Positions 1-8,804 of a DNA stretch of 64,000 nucleotides are shown piece by piece. Location of the stretch: contig JAGWWC010000001.1 in NCBI GenBank assembly GCA_018970545.1, positions 109,514-173,513 on the forward strand, in the 5' to 3' direction. Source of the stretch: Betaproteobacteria bacterium (GTDB lineage Bacteria > Pseudomonadota > Gammaproteobacteria > Burkholderiales > Burkholderiaceae_A). The translations under genes were made by a program, and so were the position numbers. The notes under the pieces are model-generated. The model did no database searches. It was not told the DNA's origin and saw only the letters and a list, made by a program, of their open reading frames with translations. The stretch's first letter is position 1. Every line of letters begins with the position of its first letter.

Positions 1-448
1 GCGTTGCCAGATCGACCTCGATGAACTCAGGCAGGTCTTTCGGTAAGCACGAGATCAGCACATCCGTCAACACGTGGCTCACGATACCGCCCGAGAGTTT
101 GACGGCCGGGGAGATATCCTGATTCTTAAAGTGCAGGGGCACCTTGGTCTGCAATTTTTGGTTGACATCGATGCGCTGGAAATCCACGTGCAGGACCACT
201 GGCTTGTAGGGATGCATCTGGTAATCACGCAGCAGCACCTGCTCTGATTTCCCATCGAGCTCAAGATCCAGAATCGATGAATGAAACGATTCGACCTTCA
301 ATGCCAGCAGCAAAGGGTTGTGATCGATCTCAATGTTGATGGGTGATTTTTTGGCGCCATAAATAATGCCGGGCACCTTACCGTCACGGCGAAGACGGCG
401 GCTCGCACCCGATCCTTGCACCGCACGGGAATTGGCAACAACTTTCAT
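1..448 (-). CDS. rplY: 50S ribosomal protein L25/Ctc (partial, C-terminus beyond window)
   Basis: These are the N-terminal 149 codons of ribosomal protein bL25 in its long Ctc/TL5 form, which binds 5S rRNA on the 50S subunit. The frame opens at the ATG complementary to 446-448, with GGAG about 7 bases upstream. It begins [18 protein letters not shown], the usual basic start, and shows the HVDFQRID motif near residue 85. The first strands of the TL5-type beta domain follow from about residue 95, and the gene then runs off the left edge. It lies 106 bases after prs on the same strand, the normal betaproteobacterial order (prs-rplY-pth). Family identity is clear; whether the C-terminus is intact cannot be seen. 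Confidence 0.93.
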   Translation of the reverse strand, partial: MKVVANSRAVQGSGASRRLRRDGKVPGIIYGAKKSPINIEIDHNPLLLALKVESFHSSILDLELDGKSEQVLLRDYQMHPYKPVVLHVDFQRIDVNQKLQTKVPLHFKNQDISPAVKLSGGIVSHVLTDVLISCLPKDLPEFIEVDLAT

Positions 449-554
449 GAACTACTCCTTCACAGGTGGCAGCCCGCAGGCCGCCGGTCAAAAATCCTTT
501 TCGATTCAGCGGCTGCCGCGACCAGCAATCCGAAAAAAAGAAAAGGCACGAAAA

Positions 555-1535
555 CTATTCAACAAACAAAGAGCTGACTGAGTCAGATTTCACAATTCTT
601 AAAATGGTTTCGGCCAACAATCCGGCGCAGGACAAGACCCGAATTCTGCCAGTGGCCTGGGACTCCTTTGACAAAGGAATGGAGTCTGTCACCACGAGTT
701 CATCCAGCGCTGAATGGGCGATCCGATCCGCCGCTCCGCCAGAGAGCACGGCATGCGTGCAGTAGGCAACCACGCGTTCGGCGCCATGGTCTTTGAGCGC
801 CTGGGCCGCCTTGGTCAGCGTACCGGCAGTATCCACCATGTCGTCCATGATCATGCAGGTCCTGCCAGAGACATCTCCGATGATGTTCATGACCTCCGAT
901 ACATTGGCCTTTGGCCGGCGCTTATCGATAATCGCCAGATCGCAATCCATCTGCTTGGCAAACGCCCGTGCGCGAACCACGCCGCCAACATCGGGTGAAA
1001 CCACCAGTAAATTCTGATAAGTCTGCTGCCAGACATCGGCCAGAATGATCGGTGCGGCGTAAACGTTGTCCACCGGGATATCAAAAAACCCCTGGATCTG
1101 ATCAGAGTGCAGGTCCATGGTGAGCACCCGGCTCACCCCCACGGTTTGAAACATATTGGCCACGACCTTGGCGCTGATTGGCACTCGTGAAGAGCGCACA
1201 CGTCGATCCTGCCGTGCATAGCCAAAATAGGGGATGGCCACAGTGATCCGCTCGGCCGAGGCCCGACGCAGCGCATCGCACATCAGCATGACTTCCATCA
1301 AATGGTCATTGGCAGGCGCACAAGTGGATTGCAAGACAACGGCATGCTTGCCACGCACATGCTCAAGAATTTCGACAGTGGATTCGCCGTCACTGAATTG
1401 GGCGACTGTGGCCCTGCCCAGCCGCGTGCCGAGATGGCGTGCGACATCCGATGCCAGTTTGGGGTTGGCATTGCCGGTGAAGATCATGAGCCCCTCGGGG
1501 GCACCGCCTTCTTTATTTAGTATGCGGTCGACCAT
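555..1535 (-). CDS. prs: Ribose-phosphate pyrophosphokinase (PRPP synthetase)
   Basis: The enzyme makes PRPP from ribose 5-phosphate and ATP in the cytoplasm, feeding purine, pyrimidine, NAD, tryptophan and histidine synthesis (the his genes lie about 20 kb away). The 326 residues fit the family (about 315) with a short N-terminal extension. Visible motifs are FTGNANP near residue 19, the catalytic stretch [11 protein letters not shown] near 100, [11 protein letters not shown] near 142, and the PRPP-binding loop [12 protein letters not shown] near 230. The start at 1535 has no strong ribosome site; an in-frame ATG (MIFTGNANP) 16 codons later is the alternative. It lies 27 bases downstream of tRNA-Gln and is probably co-transcribed with ispE. 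Confidence 0.96.
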   Translation of the reverse strand: MVDRILNKEGGAPEGLMIFTGNANPKLASDVARHLGTRLGRATVAQFSDGESTVEILEHVRGKHAVVLQSTCAPANDHLMEVMLMCDALRRASAERITVAIPYFGYARQDRRVRSSRVPISAKVVANMFQTVGVSRVLTMDLHSDQIQGFFDIPVDNVYAAPIILADVWQQTYQNLLVVSPDVGGVVRARAFAKQMDCDLAIIDKRRPKANVSEVMNIIGDVSGRTCMIMDDMVDTAGTLTKAAQALKDHGAERVVAYCTHAVLSGGAADRIAHSALDELVVTDSIPLSKESQATGRIRVLSCAGLLAETILRIVKSDSVSSLFVE

Positions 1536-1562
1536 CTTTCAGTGTTCGGGGCAAAGAAATCT

Positions 1563-1639
1563 TGGCTGGGGAGGAAGGATTCGAACCCTCGAATGCCGGA
1601 ATCAAAATCCGGTGCCTTAACCAACTTGGCGACTCCCCA
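1563..1639 (-). tRNA. tRNA-Gln (anticodon TTG)
   Basis: Read on the minus strand, a 7-bp acceptor stem (TGGGGAG/CTCCCCA), a D-arm, the anticodon stem-loop CCGGA-TTTTGAT-TCCGG with anticodon TTG, and a T-arm with TTCGAAT form a full cloverleaf. One G-T wobble sits in the T-stem. A genome-encoded CCA ends at 1563. It lies 5 bases after the ispE stop and 27 bases before prs, all in one direction, so it is probably processed out of an ispE-prs transcript. Confidence 0.97.
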
Positions 1640-1644
1640 ACGGT

Positions 1645-2562
1645 TTACAACACGTTACCCGGATGTCGCATGAGGGTCTGGCAGACCTTCAGCCTCAGTG
1701 GTAACTGTCCCACTGAAGTGCTCTGAAGGGCGCTAACGCGGTCGACGAGCCGTTGGGCCGTCGGAGCATCTGGGGCGGTACAGAAGACCGCACCCCCAGA
1801 GCCTGACATTCGCACTGCAGCCGGGGCAATTCCTTCGCTGGCGGCAGCCGTTTCAAGCCACTGCAGGGCCTGCTGCACCTGCGGAAACCGGGCTGCGGTC
1901 ACCGCCTGCAGGTCGTTGCGGCCGAATGCCCACACGGGCTGTCGGGCTGCTTGGGCGAAGCCCGCAATTCTCGAAGTTTTGGAATTTCGTGTCAATTCAG
2001 GGGCCGCAAAGATCTCCGCAGTCCCCACGTGGCAGGCGGGCACGACGACCGAGAGCCAACGCAGACAGCTTTCATAGGGCTGGAGTTGCTCGCCAATGCC
2101 TTGCACGAACGCTGCTTTGCCAAAAAGAAAAAATGGGACATCGGCCCCCAGGCCCAGACCGATCTCGCTTAGCTGTCGATTGCTCAGTCCCAGCTTCCAG
2201 AGATGGTTTAAGCCCATGAGGGTGCTGGCTGCATCGGAGCTGCCCCCACCCAGGCCCGCCCCAGCCGGAATGGTTTTGGTGATCTCAATGCTCGCCCCGG
2301 GCCGGCCTGCCGCCTGCCACTGGGCCGTTTTTTGCAAGGCTGACGCTGCCCGAACTGCGAGATCAAGGGCGGGGGGCCCCAGCATATCGCCGCACCGCTG
2401 AATCTCACCATCGGGCCGGCCGGAGAGCACGATGCGGTCGGACCAGTCGATCAATTCAAAGGCGCTTTCCAGCAGGTGGTAGCCATCCTCCCGCTGACCC
2501 ACTACATGCAGAAACAGATTGATCTTCGCGGGCGCTTCAAGCGTCAAGGTCTCGGGCTGCAT
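1645..2562 (-). CDS. ispE: 4-diphosphocytidyl-2-C-methyl-D-erythritol kinase
   Basis: IspE phosphorylates CDP-methylerythritol in the MEP pathway to isopentenyl diphosphate, in the cytoplasm. The 305-residue product has the GHMP-kinase layout: APAKINLFLHVVGQREDGYH at residues 10-29, the ATP-binding glycine loop IPAGAGLGGGSSDAAS near residue 94, and the C-terminal MSGSGGAVF near 252. The length is typical (about 285-300). It starts 27 bases after the lolB stop and ends 5 bases before tRNA-Gln, so it belongs to the TPR-lolB-ispE-tRNA-prs transcription unit. Confidence 0.96.
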   Translation of the reverse strand: MQPETLTLEAPAKINLFLHVVGQREDGYHLLESAFELIDWSDRIVLSGRPDGEIQRCGDMLGPPALDLAVRAASALQKTAQWQAAGRPGASIEITKTIPAGAGLGGGSSDAASTLMGLNHLWKLGLSNRQLSEIGLGLGADVPFFLFGKAAFVQGIGEQLQPYESCLRWLSVVVPACHVGTAEIFAAPELTRNSKTSRIAGFAQAARQPVWAFGRNDLQAVTAARFPQVQQALQWLETAAASEGIAPAAVRMSGSGGAVFCTAPDAPTAQRLVDRVSALQSTSVGQLPLRLKVCQTLMRHPGNVL

Positions 2563-2589
2563 AGTTTGATCAGGTGCGCAACTGATGCC

Positions 2590-3213
2590 CTAGAGAGGAT
2601 CGAGCACCGCCCTCAGTCGGATATCCAGCTGGCGGATGCTGAACTCAAACTCGCGGCTGCCGGAGACGGAGGCTGCAAGGCTTTCAAACGAATCCATCAG
2701 TGATCGCATCAGAAGCCGAAGTTCGGCCTCATCGAGTGCCATGACCGTATCGCCGAGAAGGGCCCGTGTTATCCAAGGGCGCTGCTGGACATCGAGCGGA
2801 CTGCCCTCTGCATCAAACGCAACAATCATCGCCTCGATTCGCTTTTCTTTCAGCAGCCCCGCGGGTGAGGCGATGAGTCGCCGCTCGAGACTGCCAAGGG
2901 TCTGGCCAAGCGGACCCAGCCAAATGAGAATTTGCCGTTCCACCTGATTCGATGGCATCGCCGTGGCGGGTGCCAGCTGCAGCCATTCAAAGCGGCCCTG
3001 GCCGCCACGCCGCTGATCCCATTGCGGATGCTGCGCTGAGAGAATGAATCGTCCGGATCGGGCAAGCCGGATTTGCTCATCTGCCCTCTCGAGACTGAAG
3101 CGCTCCATAGCGGGCTGCTTCGGGATGGGGGCGGCACAGCCCGCCAACAGCGCTCCAGCAGCGGCACAAAATGACACCACAAGGACACGGGCTGACCTCA
3201 GGAGCGGGTTCAA
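2590..3213 (-). CDS. lolB: Outer-membrane lipoprotein receptor LolB
   Basis: LolB is anchored in the outer membrane and takes lipoproteins from periplasmic LolA. The 207-residue product has a lipoprotein signal (hydrophobic stretch then LLAGC, lipidated Cys near residue 26). The mature part has the LolB pattern: SGRFILSAQHPQWDQRRGGQGRFEW, then a strand-rich barrel with LGPLGQTLGSLER and a C-terminal ISYxxY-less, somewhat divergent tail. Its start overlaps the end of the upstream TPR gene by 4 bases, implying translational coupling. The position next to ispE is conserved in Betaproteobacteria and supports the call as much as the sequence does. Confidence 0.87.
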   Translation of the reverse strand: MNPLLRSARVLVVSFCAAAGALLAGCAAPIPKQPAMERFSLERADEQIRLARSGRFILSAQHPQWDQRRGGQGRFEWLQLAPATAMPSNQVERQILIWLGPLGQTLGSLERRLIASPAGLLKEKRIEAMIVAFDAEGSPLDVQQRPWITRALLGDTVMALDEAELRLLMRSLMDSFESLAASVSGSREFEFSIRQLDIRLRAVLDPL

Positions 3214-4217
3214 CGGGGATGCACACGTGCGGGGGAGATGCCCAGTCGCTTGAGCGTGTTGATCAGCACCTCATTGCTCGGATCGGCGCCGAATGCCGTC
3301 CTGAACATCGACTCCGCTTCTTCTCGGCGTCCGCGGCTCCACAACACTTCACCCAGGTGAGTGGAAATTTCGGCATCGGGCAGCTGACGTTGCGCCTGCC
3401 GAAGGTATTGCTCTGCACGCTCAAGATCGCCGAGTCGGAAATAGACCCAGCCCATGCTGTCGATGATGTGGGCATCATTTGGGGCCAGTGCGAGGGCCCG
3501 CTCGATCAATGCTTTGGCTTCGTCAAGCCGCTCATTGCGGTCAGCAAAGTGATAGCCCAATGCATTGTGGGCATGAGCATGCTGCGGATCGCGCGCGATA
3601 AGTCCGCGCAATATTTTTTCCATCGCCTGAGGCTGGCCTGCTTTCTCATGCATCATGGCCAGCGTGTAAGCCACATTGGGTTTTTCTTGGTCTGGCCGGC
3701 TGACTGCATCAAATAGTCTCAGGCCATCGGCTTTACTGGGCGCGCGGCTGGCCAGTCCGGCGAGGTATTCATAAAAAGCATCCAGCCGCTGCTCTTTGGT
3801 GGCCCGATCACGGCGTGCGTTTAAAGAACGAATTAATTTTTCGTTCTCCCCTAACACCACGTGCAACAGGTCCAGCGTGCTCTGGGCCTCTGGATCAGTG
3901 GGCGCAACGTTCTGCCAAATGGCGGCCGCCTCCTGCGCCCGTTCGGGCGAACGGGCCTGAATGGCGAGTTCGGTGGCGCGGCGGGCTACGCCAGGATCTT
4001 GGGTTTGTCGGGCCACGCTGAGGTAGGTGGCGGCTGCAGCGCCGATATCACCCTGGGCAAGGGCCAGCTCGCTGGCCAGAATCTGAAAAATCAGGCCCGC
4101 CTGCTCGCGGCCGCGATCAATCGTTCTGCCGGATGCGGACCAGGCCGACTCAGTCGCGGCGAACACCAGGCCGATGCTCAGCAGCAAAATGATGAATCGG
4201 GACCGAAGCGTGCTCAT
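3210..4217 (-). CDS. Exported TPR-repeat protein upstream of lolB
   Basis: A 335-residue protein with an N-terminal signal peptide (hydrophobic residues 8-28, probable cleavage after AWSASG) and helical repeats through the mature chain. TPR consensus is clear at residues 215-310: AHNALGYHFADRNERLDEAKALIERAL, then IDSMGWVYFRLGDLERAEQYLRQA, then STHLGEVLWSRGRREEAESMF. It probably acts as a periplasmic scaffold, perhaps in envelope assembly given lolB next door; no partner is visible. From memory, homologues at this locus are often longer (over 500 residues), so this may be a compact version. Its start faces mutM across 35 bases. Confidence 0.85.
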   Translation of the reverse strand: MSTLRSRFIILLLSIGLVFAATESAWSASGRTIDRGREQAGLIFQILASELALAQGDIGAAAATYLSVARQTQDPGVARRATELAIQARSPERAQEAAAIWQNVAPTDPEAQSTLDLLHVVLGENEKLIRSLNARRDRATKEQRLDAFYEYLAGLASRAPSKADGLRLFDAVSRPDQEKPNVAYTLAMMHEKAGQPQAMEKILRGLIARDPQHAHAHNALGYHFADRNERLDEAKALIERALALAPNDAHIIDSMGWVYFRLGDLERAEQYLRQAQRQLPDAEISTHLGEVLWSRGRREEAESMFRTAFGADPSNEVLINTLKRLGISPARVHPR

Positions 4218-4252
4218 GCCTCTACACTCACTGAGTTTTCCTGACCGATATC

Positions 4253-5101
4253 ATGCCCGAATTACCCGAAGTTGAAGTGACTGCCCGCGCCGTGCGTCAG
4301 GCCATCTCTGGCTGTGTGTTTCGCGGTTTTCGCGATTCCGGCAAACGGCTTCGTCATGCATTTCCGCGGACAGCGCTGACCCGGCTTGTCGGCGCGGAGG
4401 TGATGTCGATCTCGCGGCGGGCGAAATATGTGTTGTTGGAGTTTGAGTCAGGGTGGATGGCGGTCCATCTCGGCATGTCGGGCTCCCTGTCGAATTCCAC
4501 TGATCGCGATCCAGGCCTAGGCCTGCATGACCATGTCATGCTGGAATTCGAATCCTCGCGCGGGCAGACCCGAAGGCTTGTATTTCATGATCCGCGACGG
4601 TTTGGCTCATGGCAGTGGCTGGAGCGCGACCAGGTTGGCCAGAACGAGCTGGGCGCGCTGCTCGGTGCGACTTCAAGTGGCCGCGAGCCGTTTGATCAGC
4701 GGTTCGATGGCGGGTGGATGGCCGAGTGCGCCCGGGGCCGTCGCATTGCTGTGAAGCAGTGGCTAATGACCGGCAGCTGCGTGGTTGGTGTTGGGAACAT
4801 CTACGCCTGCGAGGCACTCTTTGAGTCAGGAATTCATCCTCTTCGCAAGGCATCCGCGATCTCACGGCCACGCTATGATCGTCTGGCAGCCGCGGTGAAG
4901 CGAATTTTGCAGGCGGCGATTGATCGCGGCGGCAGTTCGATTCAGAGTTTCGTAGGGCCGGATGGCGAGCGGGGCCGTTATGGCCAGATGCACTGCGTCT
5001 ACGGCCGCGAGGGTCAGCCTTGTCAGCGCTGTGGCCGGCCCATTCGTCGCCTGATGATTGGACAGCGCAGCACATTTTTTTGCCATGGCTGTCAGCGCTA
5101 A
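4253..5101 (+). CDS. mutM: Formamidopyrimidine-DNA glycosylase
   Basis: MutM (Fpg) removes 8-oxoguanine and formamidopyrimidines and nicks the abasic site. The 282-residue product starts MPELPEVE, exposing the catalytic Pro1 and Glu2 after Met removal. Lys in RRAKYVLLEF near residue 60 and the helix-two-turn-helix (GVGNIYACEALF near 180) are present. The C-terminal zinc finger is complete (CQRC...CHGC, residues 260-281). The frame opens 35 bases from the divergent TPR gene, so its promoter overlaps that gap. mutY follows with overlapping ends, placing two steps of the GO repair system in one transcript. Confidence 0.97.
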   Translation: MPELPEVEVTARAVRQAISGCVFRGFRDSGKRLRHAFPRTALTRLVGAEVMSISRRAKYVLLEFESGWMAVHLGMSGSLSNSTDRDPGLGLHDHVMLEFESSRGQTRRLVFHDPRRFGSWQWLERDQVGQNELGALLGATSSGREPFDQRFDGGWMAECARGRRIAVKQWLMTGSCVVGVGNIYACEALFESGIHPLRKASAISRPRYDRLAAAVKRILQAAIDRGGSSIQSFVGPDGERGRYGQMHCVYGREGQPCQRCGRPIRRLMIGQRSTFFCHGCQR

Positions 5102-6182
5102 ACCGACGGCTTTTGCGCAGCGGCTCATTGGCTGGCAACGGCGACATGGCCGCCATGAATTGCCCTGGCAGGGCCAGCCTGCCGATCCGTATCGCGTTTG
5201 GCTGTCTGAAATCATGCTGCAGCAGACGCAGGTGACCACAGTCATCGATTACTTCGATCGATTCATCAAACGCTTTCCGAACCTTCAGGCACTGGCTCGG
5301 GCGACCGAACAAGAGGTGCTCGCACTCTGGTCGGGATTGGGCTACTACCATCGGGCCCGGAATTTACATGCCTGCGCGCGTGAGATTGCCTTTCATCGCG
5401 CAGGCCGGTTTCCTGAGTCGGCTCAGGCCCTTGCCGCGCTGCCCGGAATCGGGCCATCGACTGCCGCCGCCATTGCCTCAACTGTATTTGGCGAGCGGGC
5501 CGCGATTCTGGATGGCAATGTCAAGCGTGTGCTGGCCCGACTGACCTGTGCCGAGCAGCCCTGGGGAAGCCCCGCCTTGGAGCGCGCGCTCTGGAAGCAG
5601 GCCGATGATCGACTGCCCAAACGCAGCAGCGATATGCCTGCCTATACCCAGGCCATCATGGACCTCGGCGCCTTGATTTGCCGGCCGAAGGCGCCGCAGT
5701 GCGGCCGCTGCCCGGTCGCATCGGACTGTCAGGCCCATCGCCGAGGCCAGGTGGATCGCTATCCTGTGCCGAGGATCAAGCGCGCCGTGCCCCAGCGCCA
5801 ACTGTATTGGGCGGTTTGTTCGAGTGCGCAGTCCGTCTGGCTCATGCAGCAGCCCAGCGCTGGGATTTGGCCCAGCCTCTGGCTGCCGTGGACCATTGAT
5901 CCGGATGCGCTTCCTCGTAATTGGGATAAAACCATTACAGCGCTCCAGCACGTGATCGAAGTGCGTCACAGCCTGACGCACTATCGGATGCTGATCTCGG
6001 TGGCGATGCTTCGGCACGATGGCGATCAGGCGCCCGCCGGAGCCCCGGAGGGCCTCAAGCCATTTGGCTGGGCGGAGGCCCTCAGCCTTCCGCTGCCGGC
6101 TCCGGTGAAACGAGTGTTGGCTAGGCTTTACCCCGTTGCGAGAGCGACCGATGGCGGACCGCGCAGGAGTAAGCCCGCTTGA
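5085..6182 (+). CDS. mutY: A/G-specific adenine DNA glycosylase
   Basis: MutY removes adenine mispaired with 8-oxoguanine, completing the repair begun by MutM. I chose the ATG at 5085, which overlaps the mutM 3' end by 17 bases; a TTG at 5058 would add nine residues. The 365-residue product has the catalytic VWLSEIMLQQTQV segment, the helix-hairpin-helix LPGIGPSTAAAI, the catalytic-Asp stretch AAILDGNVKRVLAR, and the 4Fe-4S loop CRPKAPQCGRCPVASDC. A divergent NUDIX-like domain follows (about residues 235-350) for recognising 8-oxoG. Its last 62 bases overlap the 3' end of rapZ on the other strand. Confidence 0.96.
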   Translation: MAVSAKPTAFAQRLIGWQRRHGRHELPWQGQPADPYRVWLSEIMLQQTQVTTVIDYFDRFIKRFPNLQALARATEQEVLALWSGLGYYHRARNLHACAREIAFHRAGRFPESAQALAALPGIGPSTAAAIASTVFGERAAILDGNVKRVLARLTCAEQPWGSPALERALWKQADDRLPKRSSDMPAYTQAIMDLGALICRPKAPQCGRCPVASDCQAHRRGQVDRYPVPRIKRAVPQRQLYWAVCSSAQSVWLMQQPSAGIWPSLWLPWTIDPDALPRNWDKTITALQHVIEVRHSLTHYRMLISVAMLRHDGDQAPAGAPEGLKPFGWAEALSLPLPAPVKRVLARLYPVARATDGGPRRSKPA

Positions 6183-7005
6183 ATTTGTCGTATAGCGTGT
6201 CGGCACAGTAGACCGATCGATGCTGGCCGCCCGTGCAGCCGATGGCCACCGTGAGGTAGCTGCGATGCTCCTCGGCATGTCGAGGCAGCCATTTCTGGAG
6301 ATAGCCCGCGATGTCATCAATCATTTCGCGGACTGAGTCAAATGACTCCAGGTATTGAATCACTGCCGCGTCGCGACCGCTGAGGGCCTTCATCTGGGCG
6401 TCATAGTGAGGATTGGGAAGGCAGCGCGCATCAAAGACGAGGTCGGCATCCAACGGAATACCGTCTTTGAAAGCGAAGGATTGAAACAACACCATCAGCG
6501 GTGTGTTTTCCAGATCAAGAATCTCTTTCACCCAGCGCCTGAGGACCTGTGGCTGCAGATCACTGGTGTCCAAGGGAATTCCCAGTGGTTCGATATCCGC
6601 GAGAAGCTCGCGTTCTCGAGCGATGCAGTCCATGAGTGTTTGAACAGAGTCCTCGCCAAAAACAGTCGCGGTGTTTAATTTTTGGCTTAAGGGGTGGCGA
6701 CGCCGGGTTTCGGAGTAGCGTTGCACCAGAATTTCGTCTCGCGCATTGAGAAACACAACCCGCACATCGTGGCCCGACTCGCGAATTTGCTGCAAATTTT
6801 TGGAGAGGTGGGCCAATGAGCCCGCCGTCCGCGCATCGACTGCAACCGCCAATTGCGTTAAGCCCTCGGCCATGAGGCTGGCCAGTGCCTGGCCCAGAAA
6901 TGCCACCGGCAGGTTATCGATGCAGAAATACCCCGAATCCTCCAGTACATTCAAGGCCACCGACTTGCCGGAGCCCGACATGCCGGTGACCAACACAATT
7001 TTCAT
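6121..7005 (-). CDS. rapZ: RNase adapter protein / nucleotide-binding RapZ
   Basis: RapZ family (YvcJ/YhbJ) protein. In E. coli it binds the small RNA GlmZ and recruits RNase E, tuning glucosamine-6-phosphate synthesis; the Betaproteobacterial role may differ. The 294 residues show a Walker A GMSGSGKS at 8-15, IDNLPV near 30, a Walker B-like region, and the C-terminal RNA-binding domain with [13 protein letters not shown] and [13 protein letters not shown]. It starts inside the last 4 bases of hprK and ends the kdsD-to-rapZ operon. The 3' end is antisense to mutY. Confidence 0.96.
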   Translation of the reverse strand: MKIVLVTGMSGSGKSVALNVLEDSGYFCIDNLPVAFLGQALASLMAEGLTQLAVAVDARTAGSLAHLSKNLQQIRESGHDVRVVFLNARDEILVQRYSETRRRHPLSQKLNTATVFGEDSVQTLMDCIARERELLADIEPLGIPLDTSDLQPQVLRRWVKEILDLENTPLMVLFQSFAFKDGIPLDADLVFDARCLPNPHYDAQMKALSGRDAAVIQYLESFDSVREMIDDIAGYLQKWLPRHAEEHRSYLTVAIGCTGGQHRSVYCADTLYDKFKRAYSCAVRHRSLSQRGKA

Positions 7006-7940
7006 GGCGTTGGATCCGGCGCAGGCTGCTGCATCGCCGCTTGCTGGCGTTCAACGAATTCCTGCATGGTGTCGATGCCGCGAAGACTAAGCACCGAGTT
7101 GCGCACAGCCGCCTCCACCAAGACTGCCAAGTTACGGCCTGCAGCAACCGGAATCACCACTTTGCGGATCGGCAGGCCCATCACATCTTGATTCATGGCC
7201 TCGAGGGGCAGCCTTTCAAATTCATTCATCACGCTGCGGCGAATCAGCTGGACAATCAATTTCAGCCGCATTTTTCTTCGCACCGCTGTCTCGCCAAAAA
7301 TCGCGCGAATATCCAGTAGGCCCAGGCCGCGAACCTCCAGCAGGTTTTGCAGCAACGGCGGGCATCGGCCTTCCACTGCGTCTGGGGCGATTCGAGTGAA
7401 GTCGACCACGTCATCTGCAATCAGTCCGTGGCCACGGGTAATCAATTCGAGCCCGAGTTCACTTTTTCCAAGGCCTGACTCACCGGCAATCAGCACTCCC
7501 ATGCCGAGCACATCCATAAACACACCATGCATCTGGGTCTGTGGGGCCAGCGTGCGGGCCAGCTGTGTCCGAAGGATTTCAATGACCTGGCCCGCCGATA
7601 CGGTGGTTCGCAGCAGTGGCAGGCCCTCGCGTTCGCAGGCTGTAAATAACTCAGCGGGAGGGATCTCATCGTCGGCGATGATGATCGCTGGTGGCCGGCC
7701 GGCAATCAGCTCTGCAGTGAGATAGCTCTTTCGCTGTGGATCCAGACGGTTGTAGTAGGCGACTTCAGGCGTGCCCATGATCTGAATCCGGTTAGGATGA
7801 ATCAGATTCAAGTGCCCGATTAAGTCGGCACTCTCAGTCGACTGGCCGCCAATTTTTCGGCCGGCCCCGGCTTGTCCCGTCAAAAAACTGAGCTTGAGTG
7901 TCTCCGCGTGTTCGTCAAAGAGGGCCTTGACGTCAAGCAC
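7002..7940 (-). CDS. hprK: HPr kinase/phosphorylase
   Basis: HprK phosphorylates and dephosphorylates HPr on serine. In proteobacteria it sits with ptsN and probably regulates a nitrogen- or virulence-related PTS without sugar transport. The 312-residue protein has an N-terminal serine-rich-site domain, then Walker [16 protein letters not shown] (about 160-175), HGLIADDVV, and the signature [19 protein letters not shown] near 210. The C-terminal tail is rich in Gln and Pro. Its start overlaps ptsN by 8 bases and its stop overlaps rapZ by 4. No ptsH or ptsI lies in the window. Confidence 0.96.
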   Translation of the reverse strand: MLDVKALFDEHAETLKLSFLTGQAGAGRKIGGQSTESADLIGHLNLIHPNRIQIMGTPEVAYYNRLDPQRKSYLTAELIAGRPPAIIIADDEIPPAELFTACEREGLPLLRTTVSAGQVIEILRTQLARTLAPQTQMHGVFMDVLGMGVLIAGESGLGKSELGLELITRGHGLIADDVVDFTRIAPDAVEGRCPPLLQNLLEVRGLGLLDIRAIFGETAVRRKMRLKLIVQLIRRSVMNEFERLPLEAMNQDVMGLPIRKVVIPVAAGRNLAVLVEAAVRNSVLSLRGIDTMQEFVERQQAAMQQPAPDPTP

Positions 7941-8397
7941 GGGCAGGCTGCCAGGCCTCGAGTGCCCGGTGCAAAGACTGGGGGTCGGTCTCGGTGCTCA
8001 ACAGATCGCGCATCTGACGATCGGAGAGCATCTCCGCGACCTCAGAGAGGATCTCCAGGTGCTGCTGAGTGGCCTGCTCCGGCACCAAAAGAAACAACAA
8101 CAGAGTGACGGGTTTCCCATCGGGCGCATCGAATGGCACAGGCTCGGAGAGCCGGATGAGCGCCGCAACGGCTTCTTTCAGACCCTTGATTCGGCCATGC
8201 GGAATGGCGATGCCTTCGCCAAGGCCAGTGGACCCCAGCCGCTCGCGTGCAAATAAAGAATCGAAGACTTTGACCCGAGCGATGCCCTGGTTATTTTCAA
8301 AAAGAAGCCCCGCCTGTTCAAAGACGCGCTTTTTACTGCTGGCTTCCTGGCCAACTGCAATGTTGGCCAGAGGTAAAAGCTGGCTAATGCGGTTCAT
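7933..8397 (-). CDS. ptsN: PTS EIIA-Ntr regulatory protein PtsN
   Basis: PtsN is the terminal phosphoacceptor of the nitrogen PTS; its phosphorylation state controls potassium uptake and sigma-54-related functions in other proteobacteria. The 154-residue product is a single EIIA type-2 domain. The active histidine lies in [13 protein letters not shown] near residue 68, followed by [20 protein letters not shown]. It lies 63 bases downstream of hpf and overlaps hprK by 8 bases. The setting, rpoN-hpf-ptsN-hprK-rapZ, is the classic nitrogen-PTS locus. Confidence 0.96.
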   Translation of the reverse strand: MNRISQLLPLANIAVGQEASSKKRVFEQAGLLFENNQGIARVKVFDSLFARERLGSTGLGEGIAIPHGRIKGLKEAVAALIRLSEPVPFDAPDGKPVTLLLFLLVPEQATQQHLEILSEVAEMLSDRQMRDLLSTETDPQSLHRALEAWQPARA

Positions 8398-8460
8398 TGC
8401 TCCGCCTCGTCGAGTCGAGAGGCCGGATTATAGATCTTTTGTTGCGCTGCGCTAAACCGG

Positions 8461-8787
8461 TCAGGTGGCGAGTCGAGCGTCCGCGCCCTGGCCCCGGTGG
8501 ACGCCCGGCCGATGCGTTTCCTTGTACCGGACGACCTGCCGGTCCAGCTTATCGGCCAGCAGATCAATGGCCGCATAGAGGTCCGCATGGCTGGCCTCGC
8601 AGTGGACATCCTTGCCCGGCAGGTGGACGGTGACCTCGGCGATCTGGTTGAGCTTCTGAACGCCCAGCACCACATGGACTTCATTGACATGATCAAAGTG
8701 CCGCCAAGTCCTGCCGAATTTCTGGTCCACATAGTTGCGGATCGCCTCGGTGATGTCGATATGGTGCCCTTTGACGGTCAGATGCAT
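8461..8787 (-). CDS. hpf: Ribosome hibernation-promoting factor, short form
   Basis: A 108-residue protein of the HPF/YfiA (sigma-54 modulation) family, which binds the 30S decoding centre and silences or dimerises ribosomes in stationary phase. It starts MHLTVKGHHIDITEAIRNYV and continues with alternating strands and the positively charged second helix (DLYAAIDLLADKLDRQVVRYKE). It lacks the long-form C-terminal dimerisation domain. It lies 17 bases after rpoN, as in many proteobacteria. Confidence 0.94.
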   Translation of the reverse strand: MHLTVKGHHIDITEAIRNYVDQKFGRTWRHFDHVNEVHVVLGVQKLNQIAEVTVHLPGKDVHCEASHADLYAAIDLLADKLDRQVVRYKETHRPGVHRGQGADARLAT

Positions 8788-8804
8788 GGTCTTACCTCCA
8801 CGGT

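Noticed and set aside
4536..5351. Minus-strand open frame of 271 codons across mutM/mutY
   Set aside because: Shadow of two recognised repair genes; composition typical of antisense frames.
5478..6320. Minus-strand open frame of 280 codons across mutY
   Set aside because: MutY motifs are complete on the plus strand; this frame is low-complexity and Arg-rich without recognisable domains.
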